Positions 18,691-31,062 of a DNA stretch of 32,577 bases are shown here, one piece after another. Within the stretch, counting starts at the first letter, position 1. Every line of letters begins with the position of its first letter. The position numbers and the translations under genes were made by a program. The notes beneath the pieces are model-generated. The model searched no databases. It saw only the letters and a program-made list of their open reading frames with translations, and was not told where the DNA came from. This stretch comes from Saccoglossus kowalevskii (taxonomy: Eukaryota > Hemichordata > Enteropneusta > Harrimaniidae). The stretch is from assembly GCF_000003605.2 (NCBI RefSeq), contig NW_003112969.1:74554-107130 (forward strand), given 5' to 3'.

Positions 18691-21562
18691 AGGATCTGAT
18701 TCTATATTTCCCAGATTTCCATTGTACAATAATTTGTAAGGTTCCATTGTACAATATTTCCCAGGGTTCCATTGTACAATATTTCCCAGGGTTCCATTGT
18801 ACAATATTTCCTAGGGTTCCATGCTAAAATACTTCCCAGGGTTTCATTTTACAATATTCCATTCTACAATGATGTGTATGGTTCTATTCTACATTATTTC
18901 CCAGGGTTCCATGCTACAAAACTTCCAGGGTTTCATTTTACAATATTTCATTCTACAATGATGTGTATAATTTCATTCAACAATATTTCCCAGGGTTCCA
19001 TTCTACAATATTTCCCAGGGTTTCATTTTACAATATTCCAGGTTACACAAATTTGCAAGGTTCCATTCTACAATATTTCCCAGGGTTCCATGCTACAATA
19101 CTTCCCAGGGTTTCATTTTACAATATTCCATTCTACAATAATTTGTATGGTTCCATTCTACAATATTTCCCAGGGTTCCATTCTACAACATTTCCCAGGG
19201 TTCCATGCTACAATACTTCCAGGGTTTCATTTTACAATATTCCATTCTACAATAATTTGTATGGTTCCATTCTACAATATTTCCCAGGGTTCCATTCTAC
19301 AACATTTCCGCGGGTTCCATTCTACAATATCTCCCAGGGTTTTATTTTACAATATTCCATTCTACAATAATGTGTATGGTTCCATTCTACAATATTTCCC
19401 AGGGTTCCATTCTACAATATTTCCCAGGGTTCCATTCTACAATAATTCCCAGGGTTTCATTTTACAATATTCCATTCTACAATAATTTGTATGGTTCAAT
19501 TCTACAATATTTCCCAGGGTTCCATTCTACAATATTTCCCAGGGTTCCATTCTACAATACTTCCCAGGGTTTTATTTTACAATATTCCATTCTACAATAA
19601 TGTGTATGGTTCCATTCTACAATATTTCCCAGGGTTCCATTCTATAATAATTCCCAGGGTTCCATTCTACAATAATTCCCAGGGTTTCATTTTACAATAT
19701 TCCATTCTACAATAATTTGTATGGTTCAATTCAACAATAATTCCCAGGGTTCCATTCTACAAAACTTCCCAGGGTTTTATTTTACAATATTCCATTCTAC
19801 AATAATGTGTATGGTTCCATTCTACAATATTTCCCAGGGTTCCATTCTACAATATTTCCCAGGGTTCCATTCTACAATATTTCCCAGGGTTCTATTCTAC
19901 AATATTTCCCAGGGTTCCATGCTACAATACTTCCAGGGTTTCGTTTTACAATATTCCATTCTACAATAATTTGTAAAGTTCCATTCTACAATATTTCCCA
20001 GGGTTCCATTCTACAATAATTCCCAGGGTTTCATTTTACAATATTCCATTCTACAATAATTTGTATGGTTCAATTCTACAATATTTCCCAGGGTTCCATT
20101 CTACATCATTTCCCAGGGTTCCATTCTACAATACTTCCCAGGGTTTTATTTTACAATATTCCATTCTACAATAATGTGTATGGTTCCATTCTACAATATT
20201 TCCCAGGGTTCCATTCTATAATATTTCCCAGGGTTCCATTCTACAATAATTCCCAGGGTTTCATTTTACAATATTCCATTCTACAATAATTTGTATGGTT
20301 CAATTCTACAATATTTCCCAGGGTTCCATTCTACAAAACTTCCCAGGGTTTTATTTTACAATATTCCATTCTACAATAATGTGTATGGTTCCATTCTACA
20401 ATATTTCCCAGGGTTCCATTCTACAATATTTCCCAGGGTTCCATTATACAATATTTCCCAGGGTTCTATTCTACAATATTTCCCAGGGTTCCATGCTACA
20501 ATACTTCCAGGGTTTCGTTTTACAATATTCCATTCTACAATAATTTGTAAAGTTCCATTCTACAATATTTCCCAGGGTTCCATTCTACAATAATTCCCAG
20601 GGTTCCATTCTACAATAATTCCCAGGGTTTCATTTTACAATATTCCATTCTACAATAATTTGTATGGTTCAATTCTACAATATTTCCCAGGGTTCCATTC
20701 TACAAAACTTCCCAGGGTTTTATTTTACAATATTCCATTCTACAATAATGTGTATGGTTCCATTCTACAATATTTCCCAGGGTTCCATTCTACAATATTT
20801 CCCAGGGTTCCATGCTACAATACTTCCAGGGTTTCGTTTTACAATATTCCATTCTACAATAATTTGTAAAGTTCCATTCTACAATATTTCCCAGGGTTCC
20901 ATTCTACAATATTTCCCAGGGTTCCATGCTACAATACTTCCAGGGTTTCGTTTTACAATATTCCATTCTACAATAATTTGTAAAGTTCCATTCTACAATA
21001 TTTCCCAGGGTTCCATTCTACAATATTTCCCAGGGTTCCATTCTATAATATTTCTCAGAGTTCCATTCTCTAATACTTCCCCAGGGTTTCATTTACAATA
21101 ATCCATAGAATTTTAATGCACAATATTTTTTCATGATTCCAGTGTACAATATTTCCAGGGTCCCAATTCTTCAATATTTCCCAGTGTTCGATTCTACAAT
21201 ATTTCCCAGGATCCCATATTTCAATATTTCCCAGGGTTCCATCTTACAATTTTTCCCAGGGTTCAATTCTACAATATTTCCGAGGGTTCAATTCTACAAT
21301 ATTTCTTAGGGTTCCATCCTACAATTTTTCCCAGGGTTTCATTTTTACAATATTTCTCAGGGTTCGATTTTTACAATATTTCCCAGGGTTCCATTCTACA
21401 ATATTTCCCAGGGTTCCATTCTACAATATTTCCCAGGATCCCATCCTACAATATTTTCTTGACTTTCTTTCTATGATGTTACCTAGAATTCCATGCTATA
21501 ACATTTTCTAGGATTCAGTGCAATAACATTCCACAGGATTCCATTTTATCAGGGTTCCAATC
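18691..21562. repeat. 25-bp minisatellite array with higher-order repeats (~2.9 kb)
   Basis: Roughly 110 copies of a 25-bp unit, core TTCCATTCTACAATATTTCC then CAGGG. Variant units (TTTCATTTTACAATATTCCA, ACAATAATTTGTATGG, ACAATAATGTGTATGG, ACAATAATTTGTAAAG) recur in fixed order and create higher-order repeats. The block marked by TTTGTATGGTTCAATTC recurs at about 19481, 19711, 20055, 20285 and 20656 (steps 230, 344, 230, 371), so about 574 bp is one super-period. The block marked by TTTGTAAAGTT shows a further 115-bp duplication near 20857/20972. Units at both edges (before 18830 and after 21060) are diverged. It lies upstream of the GLCE coding exons, probably within the 5'UTR intron. Confidence 0.93.
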
Positions 21563-23962
21563 CATGGCAAAATAGTCAGAAACTTAGCAGAAAGAAAAGG
21601 TTTCTCCAAAAATACAAATATTTGACAACTAAATTCACACCTAACCTGAACACCTTTCAGCTAATGATACAACTATCCTGCTATGGACAAAGTAGTCGCC
21701 TTAAAGAGAAAAACAAATGCAATAATGCAAAAAAAAGTGCCATAAATCACGGCTTACAAACTGTGTATATATGGGTAGTGCTTTGTGAGTTGCTTTCATA
21801 CAGGCCAGTAACCTCATTGATGGTTTTAAAACGCAATGATCCATACACCCATCAAGACATAAGCACAATCTAGTGATAGATGAAAGCATGACATATCCAT
21901 CATGCACATTGAATTATCCTGTTGACAAGTCACTGTAAGTGCTTGCAAGTACACTGTGACAATTTTGTCTTCATAGAACTTACAAATGTCAATGAAAGGA
22001 GCCAGAAAATCAACAAAGTATTCTGAGTGTGGACTGTACATCGTAACATAGGGGTATAAGCACAATATGGCAGCATAAAATTATTAATGTATCCAGTTCC
22101 AACTACTGAGAGAAAGATGGATAATTTCTCAAGGGTGGTTAGATGGTTACAATGTTAAAAAAATTCCTTATTTCTGAGGTACTCATTGGGTATAAGCCCA
22201 CCCCTCACTTTCCTCGATTTTAAATGTTGGACGAGGAAGTACGGTACATCAAAACAATTCACACAACAACAACAACAAAGTATTTACATACAACTCAGAA
22301 ACATGAATTCAAATTCAGCACTAACTAGTGGAATTAAAATGGACATGTTTCCATATTCAACTGTTGTCACCACTTATCAAGATAACTTTAAAATTCAATC
22401 CAGGCAAGAATAGCCTGTAATAAATGGTAATCCAATCTACTATAGAAGTCAGGATGAATCAAATCAACCAAACTGAAAAGACCAATTACCAATAAGATCA
22501 TTACCAGTTCCTCTCAAGGGTGTTCCTTTCGAGGGTATTCATCAGAAATACACAACAGGTACATCAACACTATCAACACCGCAAAGAAATTTAACTGTGA
22601 TTAGGTTTTGTTAAATTTTAAGTTTAGTTTAGTTGTCGAAAAACACATGCATTGGATTGACAAAAAACCACAACCAAAAAAAATGTGAGAGACAGAGGCA
22701 GGTTTTCAAACTGACATGAGGAACGAGGAGAAGGAGAAGCAAAATTAGGCTGAGATGTGTTCATACAAACATGTTACTGTACAAGACACTATTCAAATTA
22801 TACCGTTAATTCATTACATTACAAAATATTTCACAAGATTTTATGAATGAAATAAATAATGAATGAACGACATGTAATCCCATTGGACGTGAAGCGGCTC
22901 AAAAGGCCGTCATAGATGGTCATTCCAACTGTTGACAGCTATAGCGAAGTACATACCCTGTAATCATTTTATGTGTTATTGATTTCCACAACTCATCAAT
23001 AATACATTTATCCAATCAGTTCATTAGTTTCGATGTTCTCATTTCCCATGGTACAAACTGGCTGGCTTCTGTCTAGCAATGCCCAACAAGAAACAACCAT
23101 AGTCTTACAACATTTAAATGCGACTCTACAATCCTCAGGATTGAACGAATGCGTCATGGGAAATGTAATTTGAATGGCCCGCTTATCGATTAAGTATACA
23201 AACATTACAGGAGGTGTTAATCCTGTCTATACTGTCTGTCTTGAAAAGACAAATTGTCAATAATAATTTGGATTAACACTGTGGTTTGAATAAACCTATG
23301 ATTGACTATAGTTTTGAAGAGCTATGTCTGTATAGACATGAATTCTCGTCAACTTTTAGACTTAATCTTGCCAAACTAATAATAAACTAGTCAATATATG
23401 CATTCTGAAAATTGAAAATAGTGATTTTGAGGAGAACTCCGACCAGATGCATTACTATCAAGTGCAATTTGCATACTGAAATGTGGTTGCCATTTTTCCT
23501 TTTACCCAGAGCAGTGGTTTATGTCTTAGCTTGTATGTCCATACCTCATATTTGAAATAATGAAAAGTTAAAATAAAAGCTATTCTGCTGTACAGAGTTG
23601 TGTGTCTTTTCTGCGTGAGCATATACTATGAATAGAGTATACTACAACTAGTGGGTTGATGCTGAAAGGGTGTACACATTTACGTAACAATCCACAAGTT
23701 TTCTTTTTTATTTCCTGAAACGTATTTTTACTGTTTTCTATAATTTTTGTTAATTTATGACCAAATGCATATTTTTCTATTGATTACAATTCTTGACCCA
23801 AATTTCAGAAATTGATAAAAAAATATTATATAGGTCTGTTTTGTGAAAAAGTTACAACAGTTAAATTTGTTGCTCAAAAGGTTAAAACTTGTTAAGACAA
23901 TTTCCACAAATATAGCTTTATAAGGCATTTTTATGAAGCAGTAACAGTACATGTAACTGAGA
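21563..23962. other. Non-coding stretch, no gene recognised
   Basis: Unique AT-rich DNA with small CAA runs near 22264. The ORFs here are short and lack family features. A ZNF143-like motif lies at 23150-23170 and an inverted TAATCC pair at 23214-23279. A GLCE 5' non-coding exon could lie here but cannot be placed. Confidence 0.5.
23150..23170 (-). promoter_or_regulatory. ZNF143/SBF-like promoter motif
   Basis: The minus strand reads ATTACATTTCCCATGACGCA, close to the ACTACAATTCCCAGAATGCA consensus found in metazoan promoters. It is on the GLCE strand and about 5.4 kb upstream of its first coding exon, so it may mark the GLCE promoter. Motif-only evidence. Confidence 0.3.
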
Positions 23963-24149
23963 TACTGTTAAATTTCGCTGATTTACCACTTCAGGCATAT
24001 TCAGTGTGTTTTAAATTCATGGTTTTATCATTTAGATAATGTGTTCTGTGCTAAATTTTACGTATACACTGGGTTTTAATTTAGCGCATTTTCCAGTCAG
24101 CAAAATGAGCAAAATTAAAACCCTGTGAATAATAAACACTTTTACAGTA
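23963..24149 (+). mobile_element. Possible TA-target MITE with strong internal foldback
   Basis: The ends are TACTGTTAAA and TTTTACAGTA, the same terminal signature as the other TA-type elements. Inside, GGGTTTTAATTTAGCGCATT (24071 on) pairs with the inverse ending at 24123 over about 22 bp with two mismatches and a loop of about 6-8 bases. The terminal inverted repeat is only about 10 bp, so the element boundaries are tentative. Confidence 0.45.
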
Positions 24150-25499
24150 GTTAAAATAAGGTGACTCTCTCCTCAAGCGTGTCAAGTAAACACAAACACA
24201 AAAGTGTTACAACAGTGAAAAGCATACAATAATGATGACATACCAAACATGGACTTTGTGGCTGCTAAAAACATCAAACACATATGATTCAGCAAAAGCG
24301 TCCACTATGTGCGATACTTCGTAGAGTACCGGGGGTAGGTGTGATCAAACAACATGCGATTTAAACTGCTGTAAAAATGTGCATGCATACAACGTGATAC
24401 TAATGCAGAATTTGAGGTTTAAAAAGCATTGTAATTACTGACAGAGACAATCACCTCTGGTAGGGGAGGGGGAAATCGCCTCAGACAATACATGAATCTT
24501 AACAGACAGAGAGGCAGCAGCTGTAAATTACATTAAAACTACTGCCTATAGTTAACACGTTAACAGCTTTGAGTCAAGTTTGGTGAGATTCAATTAAAAT
24601 GAATAACAAAGCCTTTTCAATAAATCACTTCTCAGTATTGGAATTGCCAAGACAAGGTTGCCCAATGTTTCAGATATACCCACATACATGTAAAAAAAAA
24701 AAAAATGCTGGCATGAATGTAACACAAAAAATCCGCCATGGAAACACTGACAGAAACAATATTCAAAATATACACGTGTTTACTTAAAAAGACCAATTAG
24801 ACACAAACAAAGTTCTTGTTAAACAAACAACGCGACTTTGATTTAAAAAAATGCCAGGAATATAATGACATCCCAATAAAGATTGTCATTTTCAATTTAT
24901 AACCTTTGTCCCAGTAGACACGACACAGGCATTAGGTTTTACGTAAGTATGCTACCGATTACATACACGCTATTGCTCAAAAGTTTCCCCTGTGATGCAG
25001 ACTTTATAATAACAGTAAACAAACTGACAGGAGAAAAGTTAGAAAATCTGAGTGAAGCAAACTCACCATACAGTTACACACGTACATGTATGTATGCTGC
25101 TAGCATACATAGCTTGTTATATTGACAGTATAAAATGGCATGTTGTGGTATTGTCAAATACATGTTCAATGCACTCAGCCACTAGTGGTTGAAATACACC
25201 ATACAGGGCACAATGAATACATGACAAACAATACAAACATTCACGGGGATTCATTGAAGAAGCATAAAAAGGCAATCAGAAGGAAGGAATGTGCTGGAAA
25301 TAAAAGAAAGCAGTGCGCATGGAGATTTGTGTACCTTCAACGTCTACTGCTATCGGGTAAAAATAAAGCAAACACGTAAATGGACAGCTACTTGGGTAGA
25401 GTGGGGCTGGATTGTAATAAGTGCTCTCTGCAGCCTACATGTGTACTAATTGGGAACAATACAGAACTCCCCAAAGAAATAGACATTCCAATTGATATG
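24150..25499. other. Non-coding stretch, no gene recognised
   Basis: AT-rich sequence with short homopolymer runs. ORFs at 24883-25125 and 25140-25379 on + show no domain, no codon pattern of a known family and no splice partners. Confidence 0.5.
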
Positions 25500-25603
25500 G
25501 CTGCTTTTAGAACAGTCACCACGATTGAATCACATTATTGGGACAGTTAGCTGCATTTAGAAAAGTCACTACGATTGAGTTGCAATACTGGGACAGTTGG
25601 CTG
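25500..25603. repeat. Two-copy 50-bp tandem repeat
   Basis: GCTGCTTTTAGAACAGTCAC... and GCTGCATTTAGAAAAGTCAC... are diverged copies, each ending in GGGACAGTT. Second copy begins at about 25550. Confidence 0.75.
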
Positions 25604-26119
25604 CACATGGCGTTAGTGACCAGTGGCCTATGCTCTAATGTCTATTAAATGTGACCTTCCCCACATATTAGCCAAAGGAATCATTATTTAATCCAATTTC
25701 TCTGGAGGGCTCACTTTTACAATAGTGATGGGAACACCCACATGGCAACCAAACAGGTTTGTGGTATCAGAGGCAAATAATTAGAGAGTAAAAAAGTAAA
25801 ATAATAAAACAACTTCCTTTCAGATAAAATGCAGAAATAGTGCAACAAAGACTTATAATGATGTTAACTCTGGTTTCAACTCGCTGAGATAAAGTATTTG
25901 ATCTATAAGAAGTGCATATGTGCTAATGTACATAGTATTAGAAGTTTGTCTATGACCGAAATAATTCATATTTCAACTCTAAGTACACAATGAACACAAT
26001 TTAAGGTGTAGATGCGTTTCTATTGGAGAATGAACACGGTACGTCAAGAAATAACCAGAATTCAGATACCTGTACCTAGCTTGCATAAGAATACGAGTTC
26101 AATGCATCATATCGCACAG

Positions 26120-26285
26120 TGCTGGGTGAACCAGTACAGGTACATACCACGCAGGCAATATTAGTATTATATAGAACAACCCACCTACTACACATCGCAG
26201 GGTGAACCAGTACAGGTACATACCACGCAGGCAATACTAGTATAGAACCACATACCAACCATACAATTCTTGGTGAACCAGCACG
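26120..26285. repeat. Three-copy ~75-bp tandem repeat
   Basis: Copies start with GGTGAACCAGTACAGGTACA at about 26125 and 26201 and share CATACCACGCAGGCAATA. A third, truncated and diverged copy begins at about 26272 with GGTGAACCAGCACG. Confidence 0.75.
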
Positions 26286-27023
26286 ATATGCACCATGGTC
26301 AAGTCAGTACTAGTGGTAGTTTCACACAGTCACATTTACGTAACTGTCCCATGTTACACAATCATATGATTAATGTGTAAATTTGCATTTGAAATGAATG
26401 ATTGGTTAGATATGATTGGTTAGATAAGATTGGAATCCCAAGTAGGTGATTTACAACATGACAAACAAAAGATACTTAAATGGAACAAACCACTGGTCAG
26501 AAGGGGGGGGGTTATACAGTTCCCAGGGAGAACCACTTGCTAAGAAAGTTATGTACAAGTTTATTTTTACTTATACCTAAACTAGCAGTAAATATAGATA
26601 AAGATTGTAAACACATTAAGGCAGGCAGAAGCCAAATTGAAACATGTAGCATTTAACCTATGTCCCCCCTCCATAAAATTGTGCCTTCCGACTTGAGAAG
26701 CTTGTGTCAATATTTTCTCTTGTGAAAAAAAAATTGATATCCATCTCGTGGTATATGCGGTCTTACAATAACCTACACAATCATAAATCTCATACCTCCA
26801 TCTTTTACTGTGAGCGTGAAATCTACTTTTATGACGTGCAGTTAAATTTTATGATATGCTCTCATTTATTGAAAGGTTATTAGGTGCTAAAACATTTTAA
26901 GGCATTTCTAATAAAACCCATTTTGTGTTGAGTTTTAACATGGCAGCATTTTTCTTAAAAATTACAAGCAGTACTGGGGTGTATGGGTATTGTTTTCATG
27001 AAAATTACCTGAAAAATGAGGCT
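26286..27023. other. Non-coding stretch, no gene recognised
   Basis: AT-rich, with a run of nine G near 26502 and a duplicated GATTGGTTAGATA near 26400-26430. No exon or RNA gene is recognised. Confidence 0.5.
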
Positions 27024-27233
27024 TACTGTAAAATACTTTTCGCATGGAATAAATTTTCGGTGGTTTTCGCTGAAGGAATGATTCAGTGAAAATAAAAAAA
27101 CAGTGAATAAACCTTTTTCCCTATATTTTACTTCGGCTTGTCAAAAATCAGTGAAAATAAATTCCATACAAAAACACCCAACAAGTCTTTTCAGCGAAAA
27201 TTAATTCCAGCTAAAATAAAGTATTTCACAGTA
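27024..27233 (+). mobile_element. Palindromic TA-target MITE, copy 3 (210 bp)
   Basis: It begins TACTGTAAAATACTTTTCGC and ends AAATAAAGTATTTCACAGTA. The same interior blocks as in copies 2 and 4 occur in the same order: GCTGAAGGAATGATTCAGTG, then CAGTGAAAATAAATTCC, then TTCAGCGAAAATTAATTCC. Full length. Confidence 0.85.
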
Positions 27234-27348
27234 TTTGAGTCTTGAGAAAATGAATGTTGCATAGCTATGTATGTTTTAATATTGATCTACAGCATGTAAC
27301 TGTGCACACACACACAGGCTGCCATTTTATATCATGTGTGGTGCAATA

Positions 27349-27550
27349 TACTGTAGAATACTTTATTTCGCTTGGAATTTATTTTCGCTGAAGGAATGAT
27401 TCCGTGAAAATAAAATCCAGTGAATATACTTTTTTTCGTATATTTCACATTAAACTCATCAAAAATCAGTGAAAATAAATTCCATACAAAACGCCCAAAA
27501 AGCCTTTTCAGCGAAAATTAATTCCAGCGAAAATAAAGTATTCCACAGTA
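27349..27550 (+). mobile_element. Palindromic TA-target MITE, copy 4 (202 bp)
   Basis: It begins TACTGTAGAATACTTTATTT and ends AAATAAAGTATTCCACAGTA, in the same orientation as copy 3 and only 115 bp from it. Full length with well-kept ends, so it is one of the better family representatives here. Confidence 0.86.
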
Positions 27551-30500
27551 AGCAATGTGCTGCGGTTCTTTCAAATTCAGTAATTTCAAGTAAATGCAAT
27601 TTTCACTATTGCCACTATTTTGTGGTATATCTTCAAGTCATTTCCTTACTAGGTCTTGCAAATGGTTTTAAATTTTGAGTAGAATGTGACAGTCTTCATT
27701 CCAAAAATTACAAGAACATCTAATAGAATGCAACTGTCTTTCAAAAAATTGAGATCTAGTAGAATGCACATAGAACAAAGCAATTTCTAATGTGATAAAT
27801 ATTTGATGTATAGTTTCTATAAGTAGATAATGGAACTTTTCAAATTTAATGATTTTCTTTTTAGTTATTGAACGGATCTCCTGACTCATCTTGATCAATG
27901 CCCACAATATTGTATTAAACAAAAAGTATTTGTATAAACACACATTTTGTTTAAAAAAAATGAAGCAGAAAAGCAAATGACATGCCTTTTGTATAATTTA
28001 TAAAAAACCTATTAGTACTGACATATACTATGTGTATTAAAATTTAAAGAAGAGTTGAAATGAAATTTTCTATTTAAAATTTGGCATTTCAACAACTAAC
28101 AATTGAAACCAGGGTTAAATCATAATATGCAAACTGCGCAGAATGAACAGAATTTGTATTTTTTTCATGAAAGCATAACATTTTTTTTTTTTTATTTCAA
28201 TTCGGCATTTCAACAACTAACAATTACGATGTATACAAAAAAAACAACTGGTGGTTCACTTATTTCCATGGTAACTGATTTGGCATAGTTCCCAAATTTC
28301 TAACATGGTTCATATGATAAGGAAAACACAGTATATTAGAAGCTACAAATTAGTCCAGACTGAGTCTAATTAGAAGATATTGATACTATCAAAGTAGTCT
28401 AATCAGCAGATCAATTGTGTGGCGACATTAAACTCAAGACTTGAAATCATTACAGTCTGATGATGTCATACCATCCATGATCTTCCCCTGTATTCATATA
28501 CAGTTGTTATACTCCATATATCACGCAGATACCTACTGTCAGTGAAGACCGACCATACTGGGTAGCACCACATTGGAGTACGGAGATATTGAGTGGTGGC
28601 TGGGTGGGGTGGGTAGTTGATATAATACTATTATCTTGAGGAAAATGGTCATCTTGTTAAAATTGTATTAATGCTGATAGTAGTTTTGCCACTGTCTTGA
28701 GGCTGATACCACATAGTTTTCAACGCGACAGCATGGTTCTGACATGGTATACGACTCAGGTATACATACTGCATCAATCATATGGAAGTGTGTTGTGAAA
28801 ATGAATAAATAACAAATATATAATTGACGCATAATGAGAAGTAACATGTAGGACTTCAAGGAAAGGTTGTTTGCCCACAAACATAATTCCAGTTTGTATT
28901 CAGAATGATCTCTTTAAGATGTACAATAAGGTGCAAGTCAAGCAATCGCATCAAAAGAGTGTATTGTGTTACTTCATGCATTGTACCCTCTCTTGAGATA
29001 CACACCTCATCAATCTTAAATTCCACTCAACAGCTTTTTATATTGTTGTTGTTTTTTTTCAAGGGCAGTCAGTCATTAAATTGACACCTCCGCCATCTCT
29101 ATTAAACCTCATGGTGTCCCTCTCAATTCTACACCATATAATAGTCATGTTCCGGTTACACCAAGTATGGACTAAAGATTTAAGCTAATCTCATATGTTT
29201 ACATATTGGCTATACCCAATTGCATACAAGCACAAGGAAAAAGGAAAACTCAAACTTTGTAAGGTACATATATACAATATTCAGTCTTTTTAACTATGAT
29301 TAATCAGTACAGTAACCGGGAAGGTATATGTGTTATTTCTATGGTACATGTATATAAAACAATTACAGAGAATAATGTTTCTGGATTTGCTTGTGTTGAT
29401 TATCATGTCAGAAATGACCTAACGAAATGAATAGTTATGAAAATAATAGCAAATCTTCCAAATGAACATCAAATACAATGGTGTTTTGGGTACATAATCC
29501 GCGCAAAACATTCAAACACATTTCATTAGCCTGTGCTAAGGGTCTGGACCGGGCCTTAAACACGGATCAGATTTAGCTCATTCTTGTGTTTCTAAGCCTG
29601 TGCTAAGCATTCATACACATTTTCCTAGCAGGAGCTAATGTTTTTGACCTCATAGCCCATGCTGAGCAGCTGTGCGTAAACGTAACTGATGGCATTTTAC
29701 TAGGTCACTGTGTTAACCTAAAGCCTTGGTCAAATGCGTTGACAAACAGAGAGCAATATTGTAAATATTATCAATGAGTGGGTTAAATCTGTGTTATGTT
29801 CACTTGTCACAGTGGTTTATATTTAGCATGGCATTTTTACCTATTCACGCCCTATTCACTTATCATCAGGTCGTTCTTAGAGAGCATTGGTTTAACCTGG
29901 TGACCTTGTTCATATGTATCTCATCCCAGGGTTAAACATGGAATTCTGGGTCAAGACCAGTCCTCTGACTGAAACTAAACTACCATAGCTCCAGTTGACA
30001 TGGGGTTAATCGCTCACACATGTTGTTTAATAGTGAACTAAAATTAACTCTTGGGAGAACCCTCCATTTTGCTAGAGCAAAACTCTACTGTTGAACTGTA
30101 TAATAGGCACTCTACTGCACATGTGTGAGGTACTGTGAAATCAAGATGTCTGTGTTTAACTTGGCAGCAGGTGATAGCAGAGTTAAAGCAATCTCACGGC
30201 TTACATGCCAGTTTTCAGAATGTAGCAGAATCTGGATGTGGTGGGTTATAAAACACATATTGACTGACTTTTATCAGGTAACATCCTATGTCTATGCCTC
30301 TTGCATTCGTGACTCGTCTAAAAAAATATCTATGTGATCAACAACTTCTAAAAGGAAATAGACATACGCTACCATGTTACCTTCATGGCCAGTCGATGTA
30401 CCATGTATATGTGCAGACTATAAAATTTGTGATCATGAGGCATAAATCTAAAATGAAAATGGCGTTAAGTAGATGTTAATATCACAAATAGATCAGAACC

Positions 30501-31062
30501 AATCAGAAAATTTAATGTCGATTTTAATGTTTAATATTTAATTGACTCATACTGCAGTACATGAACCACCCAAATATAGCATTAACTATTTCTAGTACAG
30601 TGCAAATAACTGAACAAACAAACAATCTGTCAAACATAGATTCCAATCACCAATAATTGCTAGTATTATACATGTATCACTATTACAACATACTTTCAGA
30701 ATTAAACACACACAAAAAAAAAATATGTTATGCATTACTCCATTTGGAAATTATTTTGGTACAACCTGTTGATGTATTCTACTACAAACCAGATAGTAAA
30801 CTGAACCTTAGCTAGGGAAGCCAAACAAAGTGGTAAACTGAATCAGAGCAGATCTGAGTGTGAACATAGCTAGCTCAGAGGTCATATATGTGAATTAGCA
30901 TCATGTATTTGAAGTATATTAAGTCATCCATATTTATTACATGTGACAGTCTTTTCATTAATGGATTAATGAAATCAACTGTATATACTTGACCACTGAT
31001 AGATATAACCATATAGACAGCTTGTCAGAATTTAATTAATAATAATTTTTAACTTCATTCTC
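27551..31062. other. Non-coding stretch, no gene recognised
   Basis: Unique AT-rich sequence on both strands with no recognisable protein family, tRNA or snRNA. TTTGGCATTTCAACAACTAA-like sequence recurs at about 28080 and 28200 (GGCATTTCAACAACTAACAATT), a short direct repeat about 120 bp apart. ORFs of 60-100 codons here look random. Confidence 0.5.

Noticed and set aside
18624..21101. Series of overlapping + strand ORFs, the longest 237 codons, with Phe/Tyr/Gln-rich repeats
   Set aside because: They are produced by a 25-bp tandem unit that lacks stops in all + frames. There is no domain, no splice context, and the array is antisense to GLCE.
23214..23279. Inverted GTGTTAATCC / GGATTAACAC pair as a pre-miRNA or paired Otx-type site
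   Set aside because: Only 10 bp pair and the rest of the loop is poorly matched; TAATCC sites are frequent by chance.
29510..29680. Repeated GCCTGTGCTAAG phrases as a tandem repeat
   Set aside because: The surrounding sequence does not align well enough between copies to call a repeat unit.
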